This document shows positions 1 through 5,278 of a stretch of DNA of 5,278 nucleotides, piece after piece (position 1 is the stretch's first letter; the number at the start of each line of letters is the position of its first letter). The stretch spans positions 1 through 5,278 of the forward strand of contig JALOMX010000266.1 in NCBI GenBank assembly GCA_025455245.1. The letters run 5' to 3'. This stretch comes from Chitinophagaceae bacterium (GTDB taxonomy: Bacteria > Bacteroidota > Bacteroidia > Chitinophagales > Chitinophagaceae). A model generated the notes under the pieces. The model made no database searches, was not told where the DNA came from, and was given only the letters and a program-made list of their open reading frames with translations. The position numbers and the translations under genes are program-made.

Positions 1-1470
1 AGCGGAAATATTTATTTAATGGGAACCTCTACCGGAAACTTTCCGGTACGTAATGCACCATTCAGGCAACCCGGAGGTAAACAGTTCATTGCCAAATTAC
101 TCCCCGACTTATCAGCGTATGTTTATTCTACGGTATTTGGCACCAATTCACCTAATCCTAACCTTTCGCCCACTGCCTTTTTGGTTGATAATTGCGAAAA
201 CGTGTATGTCAGCGGGTGGGGTGGAAACATAATTCCAACGGCCGCTTACCCGATTTCTCCAACCACGGGGCTAAGCGTTACACCTGATGCCATCAAGTCA
301 AATACCGATGGCATGGACTTCTACTTTTTTGTATTGGAAAAGAATGCTGCAAGTCAGTTGTATGGCTCCTTTTTTGGACAGGAAGGAAATGCCCAATCGC
401 ATGATCATGTAGACGGAGGAACGAGCCGTTTTGATGAAAACGGGATAATTTACCAGGGTATCTGTGCCAATTGCGGCGGTGGGCAGTTTCCCACAACCCC
501 GGGAACGGTTAGCCCAAATAACCCTTCTGCCCGTTGCAACCTTGCAGTGCTTAAAATTAATTTCAATTTATCCGGGGTAAGGGCAGGGCTGCAATCCTTT
601 GTAGAAGGTGTTCGAAGGGATACAAGCACCTGTGTACCTGCAACCATTGAATTCAGGGATAGCATTGCACTTGGCAAAAGGTTTGAATGGCAGTTTGGTG
701 ACGGAAGTCCTTTGGTCATTACGGATACTCCCTTAGCTGTTCATACCTTTTCAAGGCCGGGCAACTATCGGGTAAGGCTTGTTGCCATTGATGACGGTAA
801 GTGTATTACCCGCGACACGGCGTACCTCAATGTTAGGGTTCGCATTGACCGGGTGCCCATGAATGCTTCCGTGCAGGGTGTACCTCCATGTACCGACCTT
901 AATTTCCGGTTCAACAATCTGAGTACACCTTTTCCCGGCAAGCCATTTAAGGACAGCTCGTTTGTCTGGCTTTTCGGCGACAACAGTGCACCGAGAAAAG
1001 CCGGACTTGAATCTGTTACCCACCGGTTTCCTGCACCGGGCACTTACAATGTCCGGCTTGTACTTGCCGACACCAATTACTGCAATGCTCCCGATACATT
1101 TCCGTTACAGGTAAGGGTTAACCCCAATGTGTTTGCCCGCATCAGCGCACCCCGATTCGGTTGCGCTCCCTTTACCCTTCAATTGGGTAATGAAAGTATC
1201 GGCGGAACCTCCTTTTTCTGGGATTTTGGAAACGGATCCACTTCAAGTGAAGCTAACCCCACCGTAACCTTTACCCAACCGGGGACATATCGGATTAAAT
1301 TGCGTGCCATTGACCCGTCAACCTGTAATGGTGAAGACTCCACCACATTTGACCTGTTGGTCTGTGTCGTCTTTTTCATATTCACCACAGCCTTCCTTAG
1401 AAAATATCCCCACTACATTTACCAATCAATCTTCAGGCGCTGCCGTACGGTATGTATGGCAATTTGGTGA
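1..1470 (+). CDS. N-terminal fragment: SBBP-like repeats and three PKD domains (partial, frameshifted end)
   Basis: Residues are numbered from the ATG at 19, which is probably internal. About 1-190 resemble the SBBP/beta-propeller-like part of large Bacteroidota surface proteins, with repeated phrases such as GNIYLMGTSTGNFPV at the window edge and ENVYVSGWGG at 60-69. A Cys pair (C149, C152) lies in a glycine-rich turn and a His/Asp patch SHDHVDGG at about 127-134. Three PKD domains follow at about 200-275, 283-368 and 372-448. Each has the signature W-x-F-G-(D/N) (WQFGDG, WLFGDN, WDFGNG) and the later PG-(T/N)-Y-x-(V/I)-(R/K)-L strand. After residue 448 the frame reads non-PKD sequence (VCVVFFIF and on) to the TGA at 1468-1470, which is a frameshift tail and not a domain. 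No signal peptide is visible because the true N-terminus is outside the window. Confidence 0.85.
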   Translation, partial: SGNIYLMGTSTGNFPVRNAPFRQPGGKQFIAKLLPDLSAYVYSTVFGTNSPNPNLSPTAFLVDNCENVYVSGWGGNIIPTAAYPISPTTGLSVTPDAIKSNTDGMDFYFFVLEKNAASQLYGSFFGQEGNAQSHDHVDGGTSRFDENGIIYQGICANCGGGQFPTTPGTVSPNNPSARCNLAVLKINFNLSGVRAGLQSFVEGVRRDTSTCVPATIEFRDSIALGKRFEWQFGDGSPLVITDTPLAVHTFSRPGNYRVRLVAIDDGKCITRDTAYLNVRVRIDRVPMNASVQGVPPCTDLNFRFNNLSTPFPGKPFKDSSFVWLFGDNSAPRKAGLESVTHRFPAPGTYNVRLVLADTNYCNAPDTFPLQVRVNPNVFARISAPRFGCAPFTLQLGNESIGGTSFFWDFGNGSTSSEANPTVTFTQPGTYRIKLRAIDPSTCNGEDSTTFDLLVCVVFFIFTTAFLRKYPHYIYQSIFRRCRTVCMAIW

Positions 1471-1888
1471 TGGAGACTCGTTGGTAACGGTACGGCGTGA
1501 TACACTTGTAAAGCATCAATATCCGAGGACCGGTGTTTTTTCAACATGCCTGATTGCCATTAACGAATATGGCTGCGCCGATACAAGCTGTCAGCAGGTG
1601 TCGGCTACGGTTAATCCATTGGTGGATGTGGTAACAGCGTTTACCCCCAACAACGATGGAACCAATGACCGTGCGATTGTTTTTGGATTTGGGGTGAGTA
1701 AAATGACATTCAGGGTGTATAACCGCCTTGGACAATTGGTTTTTGAAAGCAATGATCCACGGATAGGTTGGGATGGAAAGTTTCAGGGTAAAGACCAACC
1801 GATGGACGCCTATGCCTACACCCTTGATGCCGAACTGATTGACGGTACCCCTGTCAAAAAATCCGGTACAATTACCCTGATCAGATAA
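1304..1888 (+). CDS. C-terminal fragment: fourth PKD domain and T9SS type B (gliding motility-associated) sorting domain
   Basis: This is the downstream part of the same gene in frame 2. The ATG at 1304 is only the first in-frame ATG and lies opposite good frame 1 coding sequence, so it is unlikely to be a real start; meaningful sequence begins at about 1370. Numbered from that ATG, residues 23-104 form a PKD domain (FSYSPQP, TTFTNQSS, WQFGDGDSL, a YPRTGVFSTCLIA strand). Residues 107-194 match the gliding motility-associated C-terminal domain (TIGR04131 / CHU_C type): AFTPNNDGTND, YNRLGQLVFES, GWDGKFQG, the PMDAYAYTLDA strand and the terminal GTITLIR. This domain is the type B recognition signal for T9SS export and ends the protein at the expected place, so the 3' end of the gene is intact. 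The TAA is followed 24 bases later by a terminator hairpin. Confidence 0.85.
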   Translation: MPLTRQPVMVKTPPHLTCWSVSSFSYSPQPSLENIPTTFTNQSSGAAVRYVWQFGDGDSLVTVRRDTLVKHQYPRTGVFSTCLIAINEYGCADTSCQQVSATVNPLVDVVTAFTPNNDGTNDRAIVFGFGVSKMTFRVYNRLGQLVFESNDPRIGWDGKFQGKDQPMDAYAYTLDAELIDGTPVKKSGTITLIR

Positions 1889-1912
1889 CACCAACGCACC
1901 GTAATAAATAAA

Positions 1913-1953
1913 AAATCCCCGGCAGGTAATGACCCTCGGGGATTTCTTTATTT
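1913..1953. terminator. Bidirectional intrinsic terminator between convergent genes
   Basis: A perfect 9-bp inverted repeat, AAATCCCCG (1913-1921) and CGGGGATTT (1937-1945), encloses a 15-base loop that can pair further. On the minus strand the stem runs into a T-rich tract (ATTTTTTATTTATT); on the plus strand it is followed by a TTTCTTTATTTT tract. The stem starts 24 bases after the stop of the PKD-protein gene and lies 22 bases beyond the stop of atpA, which suits a shared terminator for the two convergent transcripts. The minus-strand T tract is the more regular one, so termination of atpA may be the stronger function. Confidence 0.85.
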
Positions 1954-1967
1954 TAAAAATGATTGGT

Positions 1968-3548
1968 TTACTTTTTGTAAGCGCCCATCAGTTCTTTTGC
2001 CATCTCCGTCATTTTCTTCAGGCTGTCTTCATTCAACACACCCTTTTTGAATTCGGCAAGAATTTCAGGATGGCGGATTTCCATTTGATTCAGGAAATGC
2101 TCTTCAAATTCTTTCACCTTGCTAACAGGTACTTCACGTAAAAGGCCCTGTGTTCCGAGGTAAATGATGGCAACCTGTTTTTCCACCTTCATGGGGGAGT
2201 ATTGAGGCTGCTTCAGGATTTCCACGTTACGTGCACCTTTATCGAGTACAAGCTTGGTTGCAGCATCAAGGTCGCCGCCAAATTTGGAGAAGGCCTCCAT
2301 TTCGCGGTAAAGCGCCTGATCGAGCTTGAGGGTACCGGCAACTTTTTTCATAGATTTGATCTGTGCGTTACCACCCACACGGCTTACAGAGATACCAACG
2401 TTAATCGCCGGACGAATACCTGCGTTGAACAGGTTGTTTTCCAGGAAGATCTGTCCATCGGTAATGGAGATCACGTTTGTGGGGATGTAAGCAGATACGT
2501 CACCGGCCTGTGTTTCGATGATAGGAAGAGCGGTCAGCGAACCACCACCCTTTACAAGGTGCTTGATGTTGTCCGGCAAATCGTTCATTTTGCGGGCGAT
2601 GTCGTCGTTTCCGATAACCTTGGCTGCACGTTCGAGCAGGCGGCTATGGAGGTAGAATACGTCACCGGGATAAGCTTCGCGACCGGGAGGACGACGGAGA
2701 AGCAGGGAAACTTCACGATAAGCAACAGCCTGCTTACTAAGGTCATCATAAATAATCAGTGCGGGACGACCGGTATCGCGGATGAACTCCCCGATGGCAG
2801 CGCCGGCAAAAGGTGCGTAGAACTGCTGAGGAGCGGGGTCACTTGCACTTGCTGCCACAATTACCGTGTACGGCATGGCACCATTGTCTTCAAGGGTTTT
2901 CATTACCCCGGCAATGGTAGAAGCCTTTTGGCCAATGGCAACGTATATACAAAACACCGGAACGCCGGCTTCGTAAAACTCTTTCTGATTGATGATGGTA
3001 TCAATGGCAATAGCGGTTTTACCGGTTTGACGGTCGCCGATGATCAATTCACGCTGACCACGACCGATGGGAATCATGGCATCAATAGCCTTGATACCGG
3101 TTTGAAGCGGTTCTTTAACCGGTTCACGGTAAATAACGCCCGGCGCTTTTCTTTCAAGCGGCATTTCAAATAATTCACCGGTGATGGGACCTTTTCCATC
3201 GATGGGTTCTCCCAACGTATTGATAACGCGGCCGAGAAGCCCGTTGCCCACCTTAATAGAAGCGATTTTACCGGTGCGCTTTGCCTTATCGCCTTCCTTG
3301 ATTTCAGAACTGTCGCCCATTAATACCACACCCACATTGTCCTCTTCAAGGTTGAGGGCGATGGCTTTTACGCCATTGTCAAATTCTACGAGTTCACCGC
3401 TTTGAACATTGTTCAAACCGTAAATACGGGCAATACCATCGCCCACTTGCAGAACTGTACCAATTTCCTGAAGGCTTGCTTCAGAATCTACATTGCTTAA
3501 TTGCTGGCGTAAAATCGCTGAAATCTCATCCGGCTTAATGTCCACCAT
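1968..3548 (-). CDS. atpA: F0F1 ATP synthase subunit alpha
   Basis: This is the regulatory, nucleotide-binding alpha subunit of the F1 headpiece. It forms the alpha3-beta3 ring at the cytoplasmic face of the inner membrane, where the proton gradient drives ATP synthesis. The 526-residue length is normal for the family. The N-terminal beta-barrel domain covers about 24-95, the nucleotide-binding domain about 96-380, and the C-terminal helical domain the remainder. The Walker A loop is GDRQTGKT (171-178) and the Walker B strand ALIIYDDL (263-270). [23 protein letters not shown] (285-307 region) and the family signature ending in GISVSRVGG (385-393) are intact; R390 is in the position of the alpha arginine finger. 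The ATG at 3546-3548 gives the typical N-terminus with no extension. Downstream is a terminator 22 bases after the stop, and upstream is a divergent gene. Neither atpH (usually upstream) nor atpG (usually downstream) is adjacent, so the gene appears monocistronic. Confidence 0.98.
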   Translation of the reverse strand: MVDIKPDEISAILRQQLSNVDSEASLQEIGTVLQVGDGIARIYGLNNVQSGELVEFDNGVKAIALNLEEDNVGVVLMGDSSEIKEGDKAKRTGKIASIKVGNGLLGRVINTLGEPIDGKGPITGELFEMPLERKAPGVIYREPVKEPLQTGIKAIDAMIPIGRGQRELIIGDRQTGKTAIAIDTIINQKEFYEAGVPVFCIYVAIGQKASTIAGVMKTLEDNGAMPYTVIVAASASDPAPQQFYAPFAGAAIGEFIRDTGRPALIIYDDLSKQAVAYREVSLLLRRPPGREAYPGDVFYLHSRLLERAAKVIGNDDIARKMNDLPDNIKHLVKGGGSLTALPIIETQAGDVSAYIPTNVISITDGQIFLENNLFNAGIRPAINVGISVSRVGGNAQIKSMKKVAGTLKLDQALYREMEAFSKFGGDLDAATKLVLDKGARNVEILKQPQYSPMKVEKQVAIIYLGTQGLLREVPVSKVKEFEEHFLNQMEIRHPEILAEFKKGVLNEDSLKKMTEMAKELMGAYKK

Positions 3549-3575
3549 AGATATATGTGTTGAATTTTTTGAATG

Positions 3576-3593
3576 ATTCCGAAAAAAAGGAAT
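3576..3593 (-). promoter_or_regulatory. Small hairpin in the atpA leader
   Basis: A 5-bp inverted repeat ATTCC (3576-3580) / GGAAT (3589-3593) encloses an 8-base loop containing a 7-base homopolymer (T on the transcript strand). It lies between the predicted transcription start and the atpA start codon. The stem is short and AT-rich and no poly-U follows it directly, so it is not a convincing terminator. It could be a chance element or affect translation or RNA stability. Confidence 0.25.
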
Positions 3594-3613
3594 ACCCCTA
3601 AATTTTCAGGCTG

Positions 3614-3645
3614 CAAAAGTAAGGGGTGTGGGCGGAGTAATCAAA
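3614..3645 (-). promoter_or_regulatory. Bacteroidota-type promoter for atpA
   Basis: Read on the minus strand, the -33 element TTTG (3642-3645) is followed by exactly 20 bases and then the -7 element TACTTTTG (3614-3621). This fits the known Bacteroidota housekeeping consensus TTTG-N19-21-TAnnTTTG at every fixed position. Transcription would begin near 3605-3608, giving a 5' untranslated leader of about 60 bases before the ATG at 3548. The leader carries a small hairpin (3576-3593) and no Shine-Dalgarno sequence, which is usual in this phylum. Confidence 0.75.
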
Positions 3646-3721
3646 AGGATTTTTTGCTGCACCGAAACGGCGGCCGAAAGACAATTTAGGGTTTTTATAA
3701 CTGAATAGAAATGAGGCTATT

Positions 3722-3729
3722 TACGTTTA
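3722..3729 (+). promoter_or_regulatory. Weak candidate -7 box for the L,D-transpeptidase gene
   Basis: TACGTTTA differs from the Bacteroidota -7 consensus TAnnTTTG only at its last base, and it sits 21 bases before the ATG at 3751, a plausible distance. No TTTG -33 element is found 19-21 bases upstream; the nearest T-run (3692-3696) is 25 bases away. The remainder of the 3549-3750 divergent region shows no better plus-strand match. Confidence 0.3.
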
Positions 3730-3750
3730 GAAGAAAGAAATTTCACATTA

Positions 3751-4419
3751 ATGCAAAAATGCGTTTTCCGGCTTTTGGCAGTTGGGCTCCTGCCTTTTTT
3801 CGCAACATGCGGGTATTCACAGGATAACAGGCCCCTGTCTTATTTTAAGGTAAGTAATACGGTTTATGATGGGCCAACCCGCCCTGATTTCGCTTTTTTA
3901 TCGGAAAAATTATGGGAAGCGCTTGATTATTGCGAGGAAAAGGATTTGAATACGGAGGCGGTTATTTTCATTGATCTTGGTTTGCACAGTGGCTATCATC
4001 GCTGTTGGGTCATAAGGTGCAGTGATGGGGTTATCCGTTATAAGGGGCTTGTTACCCATGGAAGCGGAAAGGAAGAATGGTTGCCTGTGGGGCAACGGAA
4101 GTATTCCAATGACAAAGGCAGTTTATTGTCTTCGCTGGGAAAATATAAAACCGGTAAGTCCTACTATGGACAGTATGGACTTGCATATAAACTCCATGGG
4201 CTTGAATCAAGCAACAGCAATGCCTTCAGCAGGGCGATTGTACTTCACGGTCATGATTGTGTACCAAAATATGAAAGCCCTGCACCACTCTGTCAGAGTT
4301 GGGGATGCCCAACCGTTTCGCATGATTTTCTGAAGATCCTTCAATCTGTAATTGATGCCAGCGAACGACCGCTGTTGCTCTGGATTTTTGACAGCACTAA
4401 GGAAGGCTACAGAAAATAA
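3751..4419 (+). CDS. Exported murein L,D-transpeptidase catalytic domain family protein (YkuD_2-like)
   Basis: This is probably an envelope enzyme of the YkuD_2 branch of L,D-transpeptidases, a cysteine-dependent family linked to peptidoglycan cross-linking or editing. Length is 222 aa. Residues 1-24 are a signal peptide (MQKC, hydrophobic LLAVGLLPFFAT, then GYSQ before D25), cleaved most likely after Q24. C20 is preceded by F-A-T, a poor lipobox, so a lipoprotein is less likely. The catalytic domain covers about 65-215: IDLGLHSGY (74-82), THGSG (102-106), YKLHGLESSNSNAFSRAIVLHG (146-167) and CQSWGCP (181-187). By family comparison H166 and C186 are the likely catalytic pair; substrate preference cannot be read from sequence. 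C170 and C181 flank the active-site loop and could form a disulfide. The ATG at 3751 is preceded by an in-frame stop (3712-3714) with no other ATG between. The 3' end overlaps the convergent gene. Confidence 0.88.
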   Translation: MQKCVFRLLAVGLLPFFATCGYSQDNRPLSYFKVSNTVYDGPTRPDFAFLSEKLWEALDYCEEKDLNTEAVIFIDLGLHSGYHRCWVIRCSDGVIRYKGLVTHGSGKEEWLPVGQRKYSNDKGSLLSSLGKYKTGKSYYGQYGLAYKLHGLESSNSNAFSRAIVLHGHDCVPKYESPAPLCQSWGCPTVSHDFLKILQSVIDASERPLLLWIFDSTKEGYRK

Positions 4420-5033
4420 AAGGCGATTGCACAGCCGGCAAATAGCAACAAAGCCACCCAAATAGGAACTTTCGGATGCCGGATAAGTTGATAAGGAAGC
4501 AGAAGGACGGCCAGAATGACAAGCCACCAACCCTGACCGCTTAAACGGTTCGCTTTTTTTCTGAAATCCGAATAGGACACAATCCATTCCTCCTTGTCCA
4601 CCTTTTTAAGAAGGATGGCAGTATAGAAGTCCTTTTTACCTACATCGGCAAGCCAGTTCTCTGCTTCTTCTTTTTGCATGTAAACGGTCAGGATATCCCC
4701 TTTTTTTAATGAAAAAAGAACATTGGTATCAACCGCTGCCAGGGATGCAGCATCCAGTTTCATAACTTTTGCCCTTGTAAATGGTATCAAAACGGTGTTT
4801 TGCATTTTTGAAGACCGGTAGGGTGAAGAAGACAGTTCGGCAGTAACCGGTAAAAAATCAGACTCAGGGGCTGTTCTGTTTATCCATAACATTGAAAATC
4901 CTACCAGCATCAAAACAGCAAGGCCAATCAAACCAAACTTTGAGGAAACGCCTTCAAGCTTCAGACCATCTCCCATTCCGCCCGGGCGGCGTGGCCTGTA
5001 GAACCTGTATTGTGTTTTTGGAGGAGGCTTCAT
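4407..5033 (-). CDS. Hypothetical membrane protein with three predicted transmembrane segments
   Basis: I do not recognise this family. From the ATG at 5031-5033 it has 208 aa. Residues 1-33 are basic and proline-rich (KPPPKTQYRFYRPRRPGG), which favours a cytoplasmic N-terminus. Hydrophobic segments lie at about 34-51 (GLIGLAVLMLVGFSMLW), 168-183 (GWWLVILAVLLLPYQL) and 190-208 (PIWVALLLFAGCAIAFYFL), the last reaching the C-terminus. Between the first two is a soluble stretch of about 115 residues, likely periplasmic, with a mixed strand/helix look and no motif that I can name. An extended reading from TTG at 5063 adds 10 residues, but that codon lies inside a -7 promoter box, so the ATG at 5033 is preferred. 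The stop (TAG, 4407-4409) is inside the neighbouring transpeptidase gene. A link to the cell envelope is possible from location but not shown. Confidence 0.75.
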   Translation of the reverse strand: MKPPPKTQYRFYRPRRPGGMGDGLKLEGVSSKFGLIGLAVLMLVGFSMLWINRTAPESDFLPVTAELSSSPYRSSKMQNTVLIPFTRAKVMKLDAASLAAVDTNVLFSLKKGDILTVYMQKEEAENWLADVGKKDFYTAILLKKVDKEEWIVSYSDFRKKANRLSGQGWWLVILAVLLLPYQLIRHPKVPIWVALLLFAGCAIAFYFL

Positions 5034-5060
5034 GAATGTTTGACCATTTTTTCCTGATTG

Positions 5061-5068
5061 CAAATGTA
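5061..5068 (-). promoter_or_regulatory. Bacteroidota -7 promoter box for the membrane protein gene
   Basis: On the minus strand this reads TACATTTG, a full match to TAnnTTTG. Transcription would start near 5052-5055, about 20 bases before the ATG at 5033. No TTTG lies 19-21 bases upstream (about 5088-5092), so the -33 element is absent or degenerate. Its position decides the start codon: the in-frame TTG at 5061-5063 would be upstream of the transcript. Confidence 0.55.
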
Positions 5069-5192
5069 AATGATCGGATTGGTGAAACAGACAATGGAAA
5101 CAAGACTTTGAACGTGCTTTTGATTATGGTCAAATAAAGTGTGCCCCATAAAAGATAACGGTTGAAATATTATGAAGTATTACATGTAATGA
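5069..5192. other. Intergenic region upstream of the membrane protein gene
   Basis: No reading frame of useful length, tRNA-like fold or insertion-sequence end could be supported here. A weak inverted repeat TTTGA/TCAAA (about 5119-5134) and the palindrome at 5179-5190 are the only visible structure. Confidence 0.5.
5179..5190. repeat. 12-bp perfect palindrome
   Basis: ATTACATGTAAT is its own reverse complement. It lies in AT-rich non-coding sequence, immediately beyond the stop of a possible short minus-strand reading frame. It has the size and symmetry of a dimeric regulator site, but no second copy is present in the window and chance is a real alternative in AT-rich DNA. Confidence 0.35.
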
Positions 5193-5278
5193 CTAACTTA
5201 ACATCCATTTTCCCATTGCTCTTTGAGATTCCGTTGCATCCTGACTCCATTTTTTTTTCACCACCATAAAATTTAAAA
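5193..5278 (-). CDS. Possible small or truncated reading frame at the window edge
   Basis: On the minus strand an ATG at 5265-5267 opens 24 codons (MVVKKKWSQDATESQRAMG, then five more residues) ending in TAG at 5193-5195. The frame also stays open to the window edge, so this may be the C-terminal tail of a longer gene. The start, KKKWSQDATE, loosely recalls the N-terminus of small DUF3175-type proteins (KKWS-x-x-V-T-E), but the typical continuation is missing. The assignment is a guess from memory of the family; a chance open frame is as likely. Confidence 0.2.
   Translation of the reverse strand, partial: LNFMVVKKKWSQDATESQRAMGKWMLS

Larger units (their letters stand above)
1..1888 (+). pseudogene. 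Frameshifted PKD-domain / T9SS type B sorted secreted protein gene (5' end outside window)
   Basis: This is one gene read in two frames. Frame 1 is open from base 1 with no start codon required (S-G-N-I-Y-L precedes the first ATG at 19), so the true start lies upstream of the window. Good PKD sequence in frame 1 stops at about 1362-1371, and a further PKD domain plus the C-terminal sorting domain continue in frame 2 to the TAA at 1886-1888. The combined product would be a multidomain extracellular protein: SBBP-like repeats, four PKD beta-sandwich domains, then a gliding-motility-associated C-terminal domain. In Bacteroidota such proteins cross the outer membrane through the type IX secretion system and often act in adhesion or as cell-surface structures; that role is inferred for this one. 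As the sequence stands, the first reading frame ends at 1470 without a sorting signal, so the product would not reach the surface normally. A sequencing error is an equally possible explanation. Confidence 0.8.

Noticed and set aside
451..719. Minus-strand frame opposite the SBBP/PKD region
   Set aside because: Antisense to a recognisable PKD-protein coding frame; no independent support.
1541..1894. 117-codon minus-strand frame opposite the T9SS sorting domain
   Set aside because: The plus strand here encodes a clear CHU_C-type domain; the opposite frame has no family features.
2202..3173. 323-codon plus-strand open frame opposite atpA
   Set aside because: It is fully antisense to a highly conserved atpA, has no recognisable domain, and its composition is that expected from the complement of atpA codons.
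3181..3405. 74-codon plus-strand frame opposite the 5' part of atpA
   Set aside because: Antisense shadow of conserved atpA sequence with low-complexity Ser/Pro/Leu content and no promoter.
3751..3822. Lipoprotein signal with C20 in the transpeptidase
   Set aside because: The residues before C20 (F-A-T) do not form a good lipobox, and GYSQ before D25 fits ordinary signal peptidase cleavage common in Bacteroidota.
4022..4333. 103-codon plus-strand frame inside the L,D-transpeptidase gene
   Set aside because: Out-of-frame shadow; the main frame carries the HG and SWGCP catalytic motifs over the same bases.
4207..4587. 126-codon minus-strand frame spanning the end of the transpeptidase and membrane protein genes
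   Set aside because: It overlaps two better supported genes in other frames, and it lacks a promoter and family resemblance.
5101..5160. Possible insertion-sequence end or transposase remnant
   Set aside because: No terminal inverted repeat pair, target duplication or transposase-like translation could be found in the window.

Overview
The window looks like a piece of a Bacteroidota chromosome, probably from the Chitinophagales/Saprospirales side. Three things point there. The first gene combines SBBP-like repeats, PKD domains and a gliding-motility/type IX secretion (T9SS) type B C-terminal domain. The start regions lack purine-rich Shine-Dalgarno sequences. Two minus-strand genes are preceded by the Bacteroidota -7 promoter box TAnnTTTG, one of them with a TTTG -33 box at ideal spacing. 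The taxonomic placement is inferred from protein style, not computed.

Layout from left to right. At 1-1888 (+) lies the 3' part of a large secreted adhesin-like gene, cut by the window edge and broken by a frameshift near 1351-1378. Restoring the frame gives an SBBP-like N-terminal part, four PKD domains and a T9SS type B sorting domain. At 1913-1953 a hairpin with T-rich flanks serves as a two-way terminator between this gene and the convergent atpA. At 1968-3548 (-) is a complete, well-conserved ATP synthase F1 alpha subunit gene (526 aa) with a good promoter about 65-100 bp upstream of its start codon. At 3549-3750 is the divergent intergenic region. At 3751-4419 (+) is an exported murein L,D-transpeptidase-family protein of the YkuD_2 type. 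At 4407-5033 (-) is an unrecognised membrane protein of about 208 aa, whose 3' end overlaps the transpeptidase gene by 13 bp. At 5064-5278 there is its promoter region, a 12-bp palindrome, and a possible short minus-strand coding tail running off the window.

The genes do not form an operon: adjacent genes alternate in strand (+, -, +, -). They cover separate housekeeping and envelope roles: a surface or secreted protein, energy conversion, peptidoglycan remodelling, and a membrane protein of unknown role. I see no CRISPR array, RNA gene, insertion sequence, or defence or mobile system. The points most worth a second look are the frameshift in the secreted protein gene, atpA standing alone without atpH or atpG beside it, and the promoter-based start choice for the membrane protein. 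I do not see evidence for a new biological system here.
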